A stretch of 64,000 nt of DNA from Polytrichum commune (GCA_950295325.1 OX485804.1:68550033-68614032), one strand, 5' to 3'; counted from the first letter of the stretch, positions 13,201 through 26,171 are shown. Program-made: numbers and translations. The notes: generated from the sequence alone by a model not told the origin.

Positions 13201-15633
13201 CCTATTTTGAAAGTTGGGTGTAAATATCGGGACCTCCTCTTTCCACTTTTCAAACTTTGAGAGAATTTTAGGACCTAAAAAAGGGTATGCACATGGGACC
13301 TGTTGTTCTAAATCCTAGATAGACTTATGCAAGGCTAGCTTGGCCCACCCAGCCCAGTAGGATAAGCTAGAAAGTCGGTGAAATAGCCTGACGCCACCCC
13401 TTCTGGATGATAATCTAAGCATTAAGAAAACTTGGGTGACGTTGTATTAATTCTCATAATCTCATGGTTTGGGACTAAACCCATGGTTTCATTCACTTTA
13501 CTCTATGAATAACTCTATTGTACCAAATAACTATGCAATTTGGACACACATTTCATTGGCTTTCACATTTCACACATTTGTCTTTCATGGTGCCCTCTAC
13601 TGTTGTGTTCGGTACTCAAATACAAAATTTCAAGATGAGATCTTCAAAACTTATCATTGAAAGTATTGCTTAAAAGGTAATGGCAAAATTTAGTTTTGCA
13701 CATAGATTTCTTGACCTTGAATATTTTTGAAGTTGGATTTTTTTTTCTTTTTTCGTATTCCTTGATTTCATTATAAACTTGAGGACACCGTTATAAAATT
13801 TGTGGAAAATCATTAATTCATGGTAATATTATCATGGTTTAGACAAATTTTAGACAGTTACGTGTTCGATATATCTACTTGCACACTACTTGCAGCGACT
13901 TCTAAAACATGTAGACATTTCTTGAAAAAACAAATTGTCAACATAAATTGCTTGGCTTTGTAGACCAATGTGTTTTTCAAATGTTTCTAATCTTTTCCTT
14001 CACAAAATTCAAAGTTAGTATATGTTTTTGAATCACTTACAATCCACAAAATACACCTAACAATCCAACATTAGTGGACCCTCAAGTGCATAGTAAAAGG
14101 CTCTTTCCTTGAATTGACTTTGCTAATTATGTAAGTTGCATATTCAACCAAAAAAAAAAAAACTTATCTTATCATGTAAACTCTTCACGGTTTTTGCAAA
14201 CTCTATGAATGTTTTCATAACATTTTGAGTTACTTAACCACCCTACAAGTACACAAGCTTGAATCCTCTAAAAAGCCCCTTTTAGGCTCAGATACCGTAA
14301 GGTAGATGTGCCTAAATCCAACATAGCAATAATTTGGACACCTATATTTTGAGTGGTATGTGGTTAGGTGTGGATTTAAGAATGGACACCAAAAAGACAT
14401 TTGTTTCGAAGGGATTGGACTAGCTACATGCTCAAAATCATGTTAATCAATCTTGGTTCATTAGTCAACATGATTGGGGGGAACTTATATGACCATTAAA
14501 TGAGCACGATAATTAATCTTCACTTTGATAATGAATGAGATATTCATACAAGCTTCAAAATAATGAGGCAAATGGCTATGGGCGCGATTTGGGTTTGTTA
14601 ATCATCACGAGTTGATTGTACGTTTTGACCCTATGAAATCTTGTTGATATGTCATGTCCTCATTGGACAAGATCACATCGAATATGAGTTGTAGCACACA
14701 GCTACAATGAGATTATCATCACTACGCCTTATATCGTACACGTGTCGCCCTGCTACAGGCTGTAACAAGGTGTCTTGGTATATCTACCTCATTGCTCCTG
14801 CAACTTGGTAGTACCACAAGGTTGCCTTGTTATAGCTTGTAGTAGGACTCTTTGCGTACAACATGTAGTACATATCCTATGAGAAGTGGGTGCCGAGAAG
14901 AAGCATCCAAATAACACACGTTTACCTTATCTTACTCATGAATCACTGGTTTTTGTTTTGCAGGTAAGTCCTTGGAAATTTGAATGAACATAAGGTAGAG
15001 GGTGCTAAAACCAACACCTTCAAATCTTGCATAGTAGACAAATATGGATTCTAAGAATTGTTCACCACCTTTACGTCAAGCCTCCCTTATGATTTTGAAT
15101 CATCCACCCATAAAACTTTGAACCCTTATAACTTTTGCATACAAAACCCAAAGAAGGCATACTTTGGTGCGTTGGAATCCCCTCTCATTTGCCAACAATA
15201 AAATTTTATATTTCTATGATTCTAGTTATAGTAACTGAAGTCAGCGCTTAAAGTGACGGTTTTAGCACCCTCTACCACCTTAAGTACATACCTTCATCGT
15301 TTGTAAACCCCTGCCGCGTACATTTGCATCCACATGCACCAAAAATGCAACATCCAACTGCCGACCTTGAACAATCTTCTCCTTGATTGTTGCCTTGCGC
15401 ATGATTGATTCCTTTTCTCGCTTCAACTTCTTGGCCTCAGCGTTTCTCCCTTCAAGCTCAGCCTCAAGGGTTTTGATTCTGTCGCTCTTCTTCTGCACCT
15501 CACCTTTGCTATCCCGAAGCTGCTCCTCTAATTTTTTCCTCTTCTCAATCTCCGAGTCTGCGCTCGCCTTACAAGTAGCCTTGTCCCCCTTTTGAGTTCC
15601 AGGAGCCGGATTACTTCCCGACGCCGGAGCCAT
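10279..15633 (-). CDS. VWA / alpha-kinase protein (VwkA-like), five exons
   Basis: Proposed exons (minus): 15633-15292, 12995-12418, 11908-11735, 11624-11409, 10705-10279. Donors are GT, acceptors AG, and every phase agrees, giving about 578 residues. The start is the ATG of MAPASGSN; the open frame extends upstream without an ATG. Residues ~25-85 are a charged coiled coil. A von Willebrand A-like domain follows (QLDVAFLVHVDA, then LRIAFAPYRDY, GGNFKFEEYLAILDW, VVIHITDD). The C-terminal ~240 residues match the atypical alpha-kinase fold: GALWTCRDAVAYRFK, YLARMEVHSVAARMAAAFNE, LSDPVIH, NLGSEGF and the zinc-binding CNKVC. This order is that of Dictyostelium VwkA-type kinases. Oddities: the VWA metal site (normally DxSxS or DxTxS) reads HVDAN, and the kinase segment usually containing an Asp before QG reads MIQVNPLG, so ATP chemistry may be lost. 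Fold assignment is confident; activity is doubtful. Confidence 0.75.
13100..15240. other. Large intron 1 of the alpha-kinase gene
   Basis: The interval between proposed exons 1 and 2 is 2.3 kb of AT-rich sequence with no recognisable gene. One 63-codon plus-strand ORF near 13469 shows no protein character. The donor (AAG|GTATGT) and acceptor (TTCGTTTTGCAG) are both good matches to plant-like consensus. Confidence 0.55.
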
Positions 15634-17075
15634 TATGGGAGTAGCTGTGAAGTTTACTTTGCTAATTTCTTCCTCAAGAGCCTGGACGGATGAATCTGAG
15701 GAGAATCTGTCGGTGACAAACTTGGTCCTGTCACAATTTCCTCCAAAACTGTGTGTTGGAGTGATTTTCCTGTCAAAATTTGTCCCAAACTGCAAGGTAA
15801 TGGGGAATTTGTGTACTGCCAACGAAAGACTATATAGACAACATAACTTGCACTCAGAATCTCAGACTTAGCTGCATCAAAAAATAGTTATTGCTCCATT
15901 GCTAAGATTCCAAACCAGAATTGTGATGGTTCCTCAAGTTGGACGTTTTGAAATTTGAACCGAGGAACCCAACTTGTAACCCGTTAGTACCTGAATTATC
16001 TTTGCATTATCAATTTTATGTCGCCTCAATTTCTTAAAACCCACACTTGTTGGTAGCACCTGCTTCTGCGACAAAATCATGTACAATGTCAGAAAAACAT
16101 TCTTACCATCCATGAGTGACCACTACAAGAACTACATACTGACAGCCACATTCTTACCATCCAAGCAAAAGAAAACTGCCATACTTGATGAAATAAGCAT
16201 CGAGAACAGAGTTAATATCACATCCAACAAATGCTGGTCTTACTCGTACTAAGCACATGTCCCATGTCAAATTAGAGACATGTATAATCCACAAGTAGCA
16301 ATTCAAATAAAATGTGCAATTTCTCGCCAGGTTTTCCAATTAAGTACTCAAGAAGCAAGGTTTTGTGCTCCTCGCTGAAGCTTAACCTTCACCGACCTAA
16401 TCTTACGTTACGTTACCTGACCTGACCTTACAAACCAAGAGCAATCACACACATGGGATAGATCAAAACGGTGCATCTGACATTACTTTAAATGAAAGAT
16501 TATTTCATATTTTGACGGGTGAAGAATCCCCCCCTTCCGAGATTCAACTAGCACATATTAGTATTTCCATATTAACCTACTCACTACTGCAACTTGACAA
16601 GTGCAAGGCTACCTATGTGTGACTTCTCAGCCCAAAGATCAACTAGGAAGGATTTGTTCAACAACTCCTTTTACCTTCCTATCATACAATAGACAGTCTT
16701 TTACCCCACCAACCAGACTCCCGAAGCAGATGAAAACATAAGAGCATCAATCCAACATAGGAATCATGCGAGTGGGGACAGAATTCGCTGATGAAGAAAA
16801 CGAGACATCCATCATCCAAGCATCACAGATCAGTACATGCGAGCAGAGTATGGTTTGAGTCTGCAAAAATTCTGGTCGGGATATCTCGAGAAAGGGTTTC
16901 AGATGAATTTGACCTCCCCACCCAAGACATGTATAGAGTCAGTTGAATGTCTAGTTTTGACTGTTTTGAGAAACCCGGGAACTGCCACGTCAAGTCTACT
17001 GATCACTAGCAGTGTCTGCAAATTGCGTGTCAAGTACTTCTTTAACTGTCTGCAGCTAGGTATAGTGTTGTCTGT
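15634..17075. promoter_or_regulatory. Upstream region of the alpha-kinase gene
   Basis: The open frame continues about 60 codons upstream of the chosen ATG without another ATG, which may be 5' UTR or an upstream exon end. Beyond about 15900 I see no gene and no clear core promoter motif. GACCTGACCTTAC-like short repeats near 16410 are the only structure. Confidence 0.3.
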
Positions 17076-17084
17076 ATCACAATG
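17076..17084. repeat. 9-bp target-site duplication, left (ATCACAATG)
   Basis: ATCACAATG immediately precedes the fold-back element and is repeated exactly after it at 18376-18384. A 9-bp duplication is characteristic of Mutator-like transposition. Confidence 0.8.
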
Positions 17085-18375
17085 GGCGGACGTTAGGTTA
17101 AGTTCCCCCCACGAACTTTTCGGGGGAGGAATATTCGGGCAGGGGCAGCCGCCTGTCAATTTTTTTGGACCCGACCGAAAATTGCTGCCCGCCCGCCCGA
17201 CTTCGAAAAAATTATTGTCCTTACATTTTTGAAGGCCACTTATCCATAAATACATTGAGTGCACTTCATTTTGCACTTCATATTGAGTGCCCTTCATTTT
17301 CAAGGTCCCAAATCCAATATATATGTTCACTTCCATTGAGTAAATAAGCAATTGATTGGATTTCATTTTCAAAGTGAAACCGCCAATAAAGCATGTAATT
17401 AACTTGGAAGTTAAAAATATTACAAAATCCTCATTAGCACTGAGGTTATAATTTTTGTGACTTACAATTGAAAGGGACATTGTCATTCTAAAATGAAAAT
17501 AAAATTAACGAATTATTTTTTATATGTTAAAAATTATAGTCTAGTTAATACCTTCTACTTTCATAAAGTATTCATATGCATTTAAATTAATTAAGTGTGA
17601 TTGAATGTAACTAAGTCGAATTAATATTTATTAATCATAATTAATCATAATTAAATCATAAAATAAAATATGCTTACCAAATTAATTAAGCCTAATAAAT
17701 TATAAATTATACTTACTGGAGTTAATTCCATTAAATCAAGATTAATTCCAGTAAGTGCATTTTATAATTAATTAGGCTTAATTATTTTGGTTAGCATGCT
17801 TTCTGATTTAATTGGGCTTAATTAGAATTAATCAAGATTAATCAAAATTAATTAGACTTAGTTGCATTCAATCACACTTAACTAAAATCTTTATGAATAC
17901 TTTATGAAAGTAGAAGGTATTAACTAAATATTGTAAAATATTGTAAAATATTTAAACATAATTAAAATAAATCATTAATTTTAGTTCCATTTTAGAATGA
18001 CAAAGTCCCTTTCAATTGTAAGTCACAAACATTATATCCTCAATGCTAATGAGGATTTTGTAATATTTTTAACTTCCAAGTTAATTACATGCTTTATTGG
18101 CGGTTTCAATTTGAAAATGATATCCAATCAATTGCTTATTTACTCAATGGAAGTGAACATATATATTGGATTTGGGACCTTGAAAATGAAATGCACTCAA
18201 TATGGGATTTGTGGATAAGTAGCCTTCAAGAATGCAACGACAATAATTTTTTTGAAGTCGGGTGGGCGGGCAACAGTTTTTGGTCCGGTACAGAAAATTT
18301 GACGGGCGGCTGCCCCTACCCGAATATTCCTCCCCCGAAAAGTTCGTGGGGGGGGGGGGGGACTTAACATCCACC
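17085..18375. mobile_element. Fold-back Mutator-like element (non-autonomous)
   Basis: A 1,291-bp element whose two halves are inverted copies of each other. The outer arms (about 17085-17520 and 17980-18375) start GGCGGACGTTA and GGTGGATGTTA when each is read inward. The inner part also pairs, for example the segments around 17545-17580 and 17893-17930. A 9-bp duplication flanks it. Long inverted arms plus a 9-bp duplication fit a Mutator-like (MULE) non-autonomous element. A 195-codon antisense ORF across the left arm is a by-product of the repeat. A run of 13 G lies next to the right end. Confidence 0.85.
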
Positions 18376-18384
18376 ATCACAATG
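18376..18384. repeat. 9-bp target-site duplication, right (ATCACAATG)
   Basis: Exact second copy of the duplication flanking the 17085-18375 element. Confidence 0.8.
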
Positions 18385-18486
18385 CTTTTGAAGTTTCCAA
18401 CAATATCCATTTGTTTACGGCCCATCATATCACAGATTCCTCCTCGTGCAACTTCAATACCAGTGCGAAGCCACAACATTATTCAG

Positions 18487-19099
18487 GGTGGACATTAACC
18501 CTCCCCCCCATGAACTTTTTGGGGAGGTAGATTCGGGCAGGGGCAGCCCCATAAAGAAATCCAAATTTTCTGGACCTGACCGAAAACTTCTATCCGCCTG
18601 CCCGACTTCAAAAAAACCATTGCCCTTGCATTCTTGAAGGTCCTTTATCCACAAATCCCATATTGAGTGCACTTCACCTTCAAGGTTCACAATCCAATAT
18701 ACATGTTCACTTCCTTTGAGTAAATATGCAATTCATTGGGATTTCATTTCAAAGTGAAACCGTCAATAAAACATGTAATCAACTTGGAAGTCAAAAATAT
18801 CACAAAACTCACAATATCGCTGAGGATATAAATAAAACCTCACCATTGAAAGATTAGTGACTTACCATTGAAAGGGTCTTTGTCATTCTAAACTTAAATT
18901 AAACTTAATTTTTTTAGTATGTTAAATATTATAGTTTAGTTAATACCTTATATTTCCACAAAGTATTCATATGCATTTAAACTAATTAAGTGTGATTTAA
19001 TGTAATTAAGTCGAATTAATGCTAATTAAGACTAATTAAATCAAAAAGTATGCTTACCAAATCAATCAAGCCTAATTAATTATAAAATACTTACTGGAA
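18487..19099. mobile_element. Second, truncated copy of the fold-back element
   Basis: Begins GGTGGACATTAA and follows the left arm of the 17085 element in the same orientation for about 600 bp, with roughly 15-20% difference by eye. It ends in unrelated sequence shortly after CTTACTGGAAT, so only one half is present. It lies just 102 bp after the target duplication of the first copy. Confidence 0.75.
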
Positions 19100-20680
19100 T
19101 GACCACATAATTATCTAAGCGATGATAATGACCGAATCACAAAATTAATACCAAATTGTGGCTCGAAAGGATATTGTTGAAGTTTCAATACACTAAAGAA
19201 GAAAATGACATGTGTAAGGGAAAACTCTTAAAATTTATGGAAACACTTCGACATATTAACTGTGAAACAAAACGATATTTAAGGCTTGACGCATATGTGG
19301 TAGCAATTTGGAATGACACAGAAATTGGCCTGAACATATGCAAATTTGGCAAAATAAAATTATACTCATTCTATCAAGTATAGCTATTTGTGAGAGGATT
19401 CTCCAAACAAAATGCAATCAAAAGCCACTTGCGTAATAGGTTGAACTTGAAGACCCTTGATGCTCTTATGCGGGTCTCTCTTTGTGGGCTTAAAGTGGAT
19501 GCAATGGATTGGGCTACCATCTTGAACATTTGGACAAACGTGCAAGACCGAAAGATACTTGCGCTCAATTGATAGTTTTTTTTATTACAAATCAAGATTG
19601 TATTTTGATTATTCAAAATATCAATTTTGTTAAAATATTTTGTAACCCAAAATTGAGGTGACATTTTAAAATAAAATGTTTATGTCAATTGACATTCATT
19701 TTTGTTCTTAAAAACGTCACGTGACACTTTGGATTTGAAGTTAAACGTCAAATGAAATTTGTCAAACATACACATTGGATAGTAGCCTCAATTAGTTCCT
19801 GGATAATAATGATGAATAATGACCATGATCTTATTAAAGATGGAGCCTAGATCTAGCCTAAGTTCGGCTTGATTGCAGGGGCAGACTGGCAATCTTCTTG
19901 ATATACCAGCCATACCAGGGGGTCCAACCAGCCCCTAGCCAACCAAGCTGGTGCGAGCTGCCCCAGAGCTAGTGCCACCTATACAGGGAGGATGGGACAA
20001 GCTCCCATCCAACAATGGCTGAAGTGTCGACTTGTAAATGGAATGTCCATCAACTTCTACAATTGGCAAAATCTTCCCGGCTCCATGTACTAAGGTTACC
20101 TAATCCTTCGCTTGGTTGAGTAGGTCCGTTATGACATCACGAGTCTCTCCTACCAAGGTGGATACTTGCAAACCATTGTCGACGACATTGTCTTCAAAGG
20201 AATCTCTTATTTGGGGTGAATGTACAAAATCCACTGACGCCACAAATTTTGTATGTAACCGGTACCACAATACCTAGGAGTCCCCATCCTCTCCTAACAC
20301 AGTTCTTGTAGTAGGTTTGTAATCAAAAATCTTTGGATCCGCTTTCTCCACTAGCCATGGCTTCTCATACCATATTTGTTTTTTTTGCTAGGCATTGTGT
20401 ACTTGGAGCCATGTTCAAACACTGGAACAGAGCATGGGCCTCTTTCAATCCGTCTTGTAGGGCGGCTATTGTTCATCACAAATCTCGAACAACAATCGGA
20501 AATGGAAATGGAAGCTTGGACATCAACCGGCCGTAGTGGAGATCAAACCACCTTAAACACTGGTTTCGTTAAAAGTGCAATTCAATATGTAAAAGTGCAC
20601 ATGAACAAATTATTGCAAATGCATAGATTTCAATGAAAATATGACCATATTATAATTGTATTGGCTATAAAAAAAACCAA
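19100..20680. other. No supported gene
   Basis: Short plus-strand ORFs near 19156-19383 and 20333-20636 are the only open stretches. Neither shows a recognisable motif. The 19156 frame has moderately protein-like composition but no support beyond that. Confidence 0.35.
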
Positions 20681-20689
20681 TTATGGCTT

Positions 20690-20840
20690 CACAAGGTGAG
20701 GCATATATATGCCCCACCTCCTTAAAACTTAAACAAAAACTAATTACAGCTCTACGGGGTGTGGCATATGCCTCACCCCTTTAAAACTTGAAAAACCCAG
20801 TTAAGGCTCCACAAGGGGTGGCATATGCTTCATCGCTTTA
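20690..20840. repeat. Palindrome family C, degenerate array
   Basis: Three degraded copies of a GGGTGAGGCAtATGCCTCACC-type palindrome near 20694-20721, 20758-20781 and 20815-20835, about 62 bp apart, separated by a repeated TTTAAAACTT...AATTA spacer. Same family as the array at 21945-22215. Confidence 0.7.
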
Positions 20841-21944
20841 AAATATATAAGGGTAAATACCAAATACGGAAAAATATAACATAAACAACTTCCCGTTACC
20901 CCTAAATTAAAATGACCAATACTTGAATTGAATATGAACAAATATGGACATTGATGTAAATATGTTTTTATAATATATATTATAATAAATTGTATTTTAA
21001 AATTGTATTCATAAGATTTATGTAGATTAAATTAAATATTTATAGAAATTATATTTTATTTCCAAAAAACCAGCCCACCTAAAAACATTCAAGTGTAAAT
21101 TCTTAAATTTGTGCATGATAGACCAATATAAAGTTTGTTCACACATATAAGATTAAAAAATAAACGTTTGAGCTAACCTAAAATTTAGGGTTAGGTCAAG
21201 TTTTTCAGCCGCCGGTCTTCTCCACCGCCGGTCTTCTCCAACACCGATCTACTTCGGCGCCTCTTATTCCTACAACTCTTACTCCAACACCTTCTTGTTT
21301 CTCTCCAATGGTACCTCTTCACTCCTTCTTCTAATTGTTATTCCTCAAAAGTTCTGAAGTTTTTCTAGTACTGCATCATCTAAACTATTGCTGCAGATTT
21401 TTGATATTTCAGCTCTCTATCATCTTATTGCGTTCAATCCACTCTCCAATAACTCTAATGTCTTCCTTAAGTTTGCAGCTCAACTGATCTTCGACTCTAC
21501 TTCAATTTATATAGGCGCTTCAACACCAACTCTTATTCAATATTCAAATATCATCGTATTTTACGTTTATTTTCAACTTTATTCAGAGTGTACTTCAATT
21601 CAACAGTCCATTCATGTACTTGTTTAACTCTTCAATTTTTTGGGAATCATATCTAAATCCGATTTTGTTTTTCAAAACAACATAATTTGTTAATTATTAC
21701 AAAAGATTACAATATACTTAGTACATGTACTTCATAATATGCCTCATCCTCATTTTTCAAACTCGAGAATATGTGATCCTTACCCTTATATAAACCTTCA
21801 AAATCGGTATAACTCATCTGTATTGCTGAATTTTGTTTTCCTCATTCTTGATTGCAAAATATTGTATCACTTCTTTTCCTTTGAAGTTGAGGAACATATC
21901 TCACCCTTATGAAATAAAATTGTATGTTTTGAATTTGTTTTTTT

Positions 21945-22215
21945 GGGGTGAGGCACATGCCTCACCCTCCTTGAGAAATCTGAATTTCTCCTTAAGCTTG
22001 TGCTTAGAGGTGAGACATATGCCTCACCCTTATGAAACAAAATTCTATGTTTTGAATTTGTTTTTTTGGGGTGGGGCACATGCCTCACCTTTCTTGAGAA
22101 ATCTATATTTCTCCTCAAGCTTGTGTTTAGAGGTGAGGCACATGCCTCACCCTCCTTGAAAAATCTAAATTTCTCCTCAAGCTTGTGCTTAGAGGTGAGG
22201 CACATGCCTCACCCT
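21945..22215. repeat. Palindrome family C, five-copy array
   Basis: Five copies of GGTGAGGCACATGCCTCACC (perfect 20-bp palindrome apart from the central bases) near 21947, 22009, 22069, 22132 and 22193. The spacing is a regular 60-63 bp. Spacers alternate TTGAGAAATCT..TTTCTCC..AAGCTTGTG with TATGAAA..TTTTGAATTTG. A 112-codon antisense ORF and a 108-codon plus-strand ORF across it arise from the repeat and are not called. Confidence 0.9.
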
Positions 22216-22469
22216 TAGTGAAAAAATCGAATTTTCTTGTGATTATGTAAAATGTAATGGGTTTGGAGGATATTTTTATGTCTTTATAATGGTTCATGTG
22301 TGCTTGTAGGAAGTGAGGTTGAAGGTGATATCATACGGGACAAAAGGGGGGGGCCTTTCAGGGCCCCCCAAATAAACATTTGAAGCCTTCGAATGTTTTT
22401 AAGGATTATGGATGGTTTCTCACACGCGATGACAAACATGTGCTCCTAAAGATTTCTACTTATCCGTAG

Positions 22470-22796
22470 ATGGAAAATAAAGTATGGTATTCTAAAGCAT
22501 GGTCCAAAGGAAAAATTGTAAACGAAGATGGATATTTTTGGAATGAATGTGCAAAATTATGGACTGATAGAAATATGAAGTTTTTCAGACGTGAGACGAT
22601 TTCTTCTGTAAATGCAGAAGATCATGTTAAATACAAATATGTTGAACGAAGTCTTGAACTCAATCATGATGAAGAACTTGAAGTAAATGCTAGTATACTT
22701 GGAGCAACAAAGTTTATAGAATATGCATTGGTACATCTAGATGTACCAATAAATATGTTTTCTCTAGGTTTAGGTTTAGACTCTTTGGATGGTTAA
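22470..22796 (+). CDS. Possible small exon or ORF, unknown
   Basis: An ATG-initiated 108-codon frame with balanced, soluble-protein-like composition (NEDGYFWNECAKLWTDRN..EVNASILGATKFIEYAL) in otherwise AT-rich sequence. I recognise no family. It lies 250 bp after the family C palindrome array. It could be a terminal exon of a gene whose upstream exons lie near 21.2-21.9 kb, but I could not assign splice sites. Weak call. Confidence 0.3.
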   Translation: MENKVWYSKAWSKGKIVNEDGYFWNECAKLWTDRNMKFFRRETISSVNAEDHVKYKYVERSLELNHDEELEVNASILGATKFIEYALVHLDVPINMFSLGLGLDSLDG

Positions 22797-22799
22797 AAC

Positions 22800-25700
22800 T
22801 ATTTTAGTTAATATTCATATTTTATTATATAGATATATATAGTTTGGAAAGAAAAATGTTTGTTATATTATATATTGATATTTCAATATAACATGACACA
22901 AGTATGTTGTTATTTTCTTTGGAACCATCAACTTTAATATTATTAATTCTATGGTGAAGCAAGTGTTGTGTCACTTAGTTTCAATGTATTCTTATGTGTT
23001 TGGTCCAAGGGTGAGGTGTATGTGTCGCACTTTTCATTAGGTTTACAAATAATGTATTTTAACCTATGCACAAACGGATGTGTTTTATTCCTTTCATTTA
23101 TTTCTTAACCTAAATTTCTTTACTAAAAAAGTGAAACACAATATAAATATTATGGTCAAATAATGTATAAGCCTTGTCTTGGAATTATTTGAAACTAATA
23201 ATATTTGAAAGTATTTGGTCAAAGTACGAATTTATTGCGCAATCATTCCAAAAGCTGAGAATAAAATATTAAAAAATAATCCCCCAAAAAAGTGCACATG
23301 CTAATGTGCACTTTTAACGAAACCAATGTTCTTAGCCGTACAACATGCCGGTTATCAATTAGTATAATAAGATACTACATAAGGTTAATTAGCCACGATT
23401 AGTAAGCCAATTTGGACTAGTAGGTTATGAAGAGGGCAAGTAAACATTAGTGAAACTATTAGGAAACTAGTAAGTCACATAGCAAGCCACTTAGGATTAG
23501 TGGACTTCAAGGTGGCAAGTAACCATCTAGGCCACATAGGTAAGGTAAACGAAGGTGGACGTAAATAAGGGCCAAGAAATGATTTCTTGGTTAGCCTTAG
23601 GAATCTTCTCATACCTAGATAATATATATAGGTAGATTTTAGGCTACAATCTACTACATCTTGAATGTAAAAGAAAATGAGGATTATATGAGCTCTTTCC
23701 GAGGATGTCCAGAAGAGCTATCTACATTTTTTTAAAGAAATTAAAGATATGATAAATTAAGAGGACGGCACATGTTCGGCACCTCCTCTCACTATATATA
23801 GAGTTAGGATTAGCGTTAGAAGACCTTACCTTATTCACGTCGATAGGCTATACGAGAGCTAGGTCCTTTGTATCCTTTACCATTTTGGAATATACGAGCT
23901 TCAAGCTCAACCTTCTTCATAGTTATTCAAGGTGGAGGCAAAGTAAAGTTTTAGCTTAGACATAGTTAAGTTAATTGATTGTGAATGCAACTTTAGATGT
24001 CCTATAGCAACTCACATGAGGTGAGAGATTACATAAGTTAGAGAGAGGTAGCTTATGTAGCAAATTGATTTGGAAAGCTTGACATAAAAATTGAGAGACA
24101 ATTATGAAGGAGTGACTTATGGAGTCAAGCATATGATGAGGAAATTTGATACTCACATAAGAAGATAATAGACACGAGAGTAGATAGGAGTTATGTCAAA
24201 GTGATTAAACAAAAGTAAGTGAGACTTGAAGGGTTCTAAGTGCGAGTGTTAACAATTGAAATTGAGAGATTACAGATGTGAGAAGATTGGTTGATACACA
24301 AGGCAACTATAAAGAGTAAGAGAAAGAGAGGTGATGAATGCAAAATTGTATGCGAACAACTATTGCATGATAACTAACCTTCACATAATTCTTCTCATTC
24401 TTCCTATCTCAATTATCTTAATACAAGAAAGTTGCTTGGTAATTGATAATTTGAAAGAACCCCATGATCAAATTAATTCAATTACAAGTATATTATTATT
24501 CTACGATATAAGCGGCTATCACTAAGTATCAATGAACTCTATATACCTTAGGTTAATGAATCATAACTTGATTGTTTTTGGAATATAATACGGGAAGTTA
24601 TGAACAAGGAATGAAGTGTGATGAGTTCTTTATTCACTTTGATTTGACTACATGATGATATTACTTTAACCATTGATCGGTTATGTTATGAATATGCTAA
24701 AAATAGGACACAATCAATTATATATTATATGCTAAAAATAGACAATGTCTAATTATATCTGCAATTGATATATATTACTAGTGTGCTAAAAATAGACTGC
24801 ATATGAGATAGTGGCGAATCCATAATTAATTGTGAGATTGACAATTCGAGAAATAGAAAGAAGAAAGAGTATTGGAAAGAAGCGCAAAACGGTTACTTTG
24901 CCGTTTGAAGAAGGACACTTGGACTCTCGTAGGAGGTTGTTTAGTTACATTGAAGACGGTCACTTGGCCACTTGAGGAAGATAATCTGGATACTTGAAGA
25001 AAGTTACGTGTGACTTGGATACTTGTCACTTGAAGAAAAAGTTACTTGTTACTCGGTACTCAACGACTTGAAGAAACTTACGACCATTTGGATACTCGAA
25101 GAAATATTATTAAGAGGCTGCACTAAAAATAGACTGTAATTTATATCATTGAGGAACCAAATGACACACGAGGAGAAGAAGATTATTAAAATAGAAATGA
25201 CTAAGTTGAGTTAATAACTCAAGGATGCCTCCTCAAGAGTTGATAAGAAAATGGAAAATTTGTAGAGGCATTACTACACATGTGAAGAAGAAATCTCCTT
25301 TACATGGGAAAAGAGTATCTAACAACCACTTCATTATTGTTAAAATACTATCCACACATGTTTCAACGGAAAGAAGTTCCGGTAATGGAAACTAACAATT
25401 AGGAAACTAAAGATAAGACTTGCAAGAGAGGAAAAAAAAAGGTTTTGGAACGAAAGGTAACTTGGCTTTAATTTATTGAAGATGGTTACTTGGTTACTTA
25501 CCAAATGTAAAAGAAAGGACAACCACGAGACGATAATAACGCACGACGAGGAAATTAGGTAGTTAGGTCATCAAAATCCGGACGATGCTCTAAGTCATTA
25601 CGATACGGTCAACCCTAGGAACAAGTGGAGGTAGTTGAGCTCTACAGCTATCAGATTGGCATGTGAAGCTATCGCCGTATAATCGCCCAAATTGCGCCAT

Positions 25701-26171
25701 TGTCTCCATGTTGAAGCTTATGAAGTGTTTCCCAAACATTATCCATCTTATTATATTATTTTTGAACACTAATATGTTCTTACCATATTTTACAGCAAAG
25801 ATATGATTCAAGGTATTGGTGGTGTTAACCACCAATTTGTGGAAGTCATATACACGCTCTTGCCCGTTCATACCCACAAATTTTGAGAAAAACAACTCTC
25901 ATGAGTTACTTCCCGTCAAATGGAGCGGAACAACTAGTTCTGGGTACTTGCCTCTAAAATGGAAAATTAAAATAATAACAAAATGACACAATAATTGGAT
26001 GTCCAAAAAAAATTGTAAATTCACAAAAAAATTTGCCTCTACCAATTTTTGTGAATTCCCCAACACACCATGATCTCCATTGTGTAGCCATAGTCTCCAA
26101 ATTCAGAAAACAAAATGACAATTTGCCACACAACACAATCCGTGAACAAAGGTCTAATATGGAAGAACAAA
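22800..26171. other. AT-rich intergenic, no supported gene
   Basis: No sustained coding frame. Short direct repeats are present: GCTAAAAATAG recurs near 24694, 24730, 24783 and 25124 (as CACTAAAAATAGAC), and ACTTGAAGAA-type units recur through 24890-25090. These look like remnants of an old repeat. Confidence 0.4.

Noticed and set aside
16899-17486. 195-codon antisense ORF
   Set aside because: Runs across the arm of the fold-back Mutator-like element and is mirrored in the other arm and in the truncated copy; no protein motif.
21833-22205. 108- and 112-codon ORFs on both strands
   Set aside because: Their repeated peptides (RHMPHPYET, EAYVSPLSTSLRRN) are translations of the family C palindrome array.
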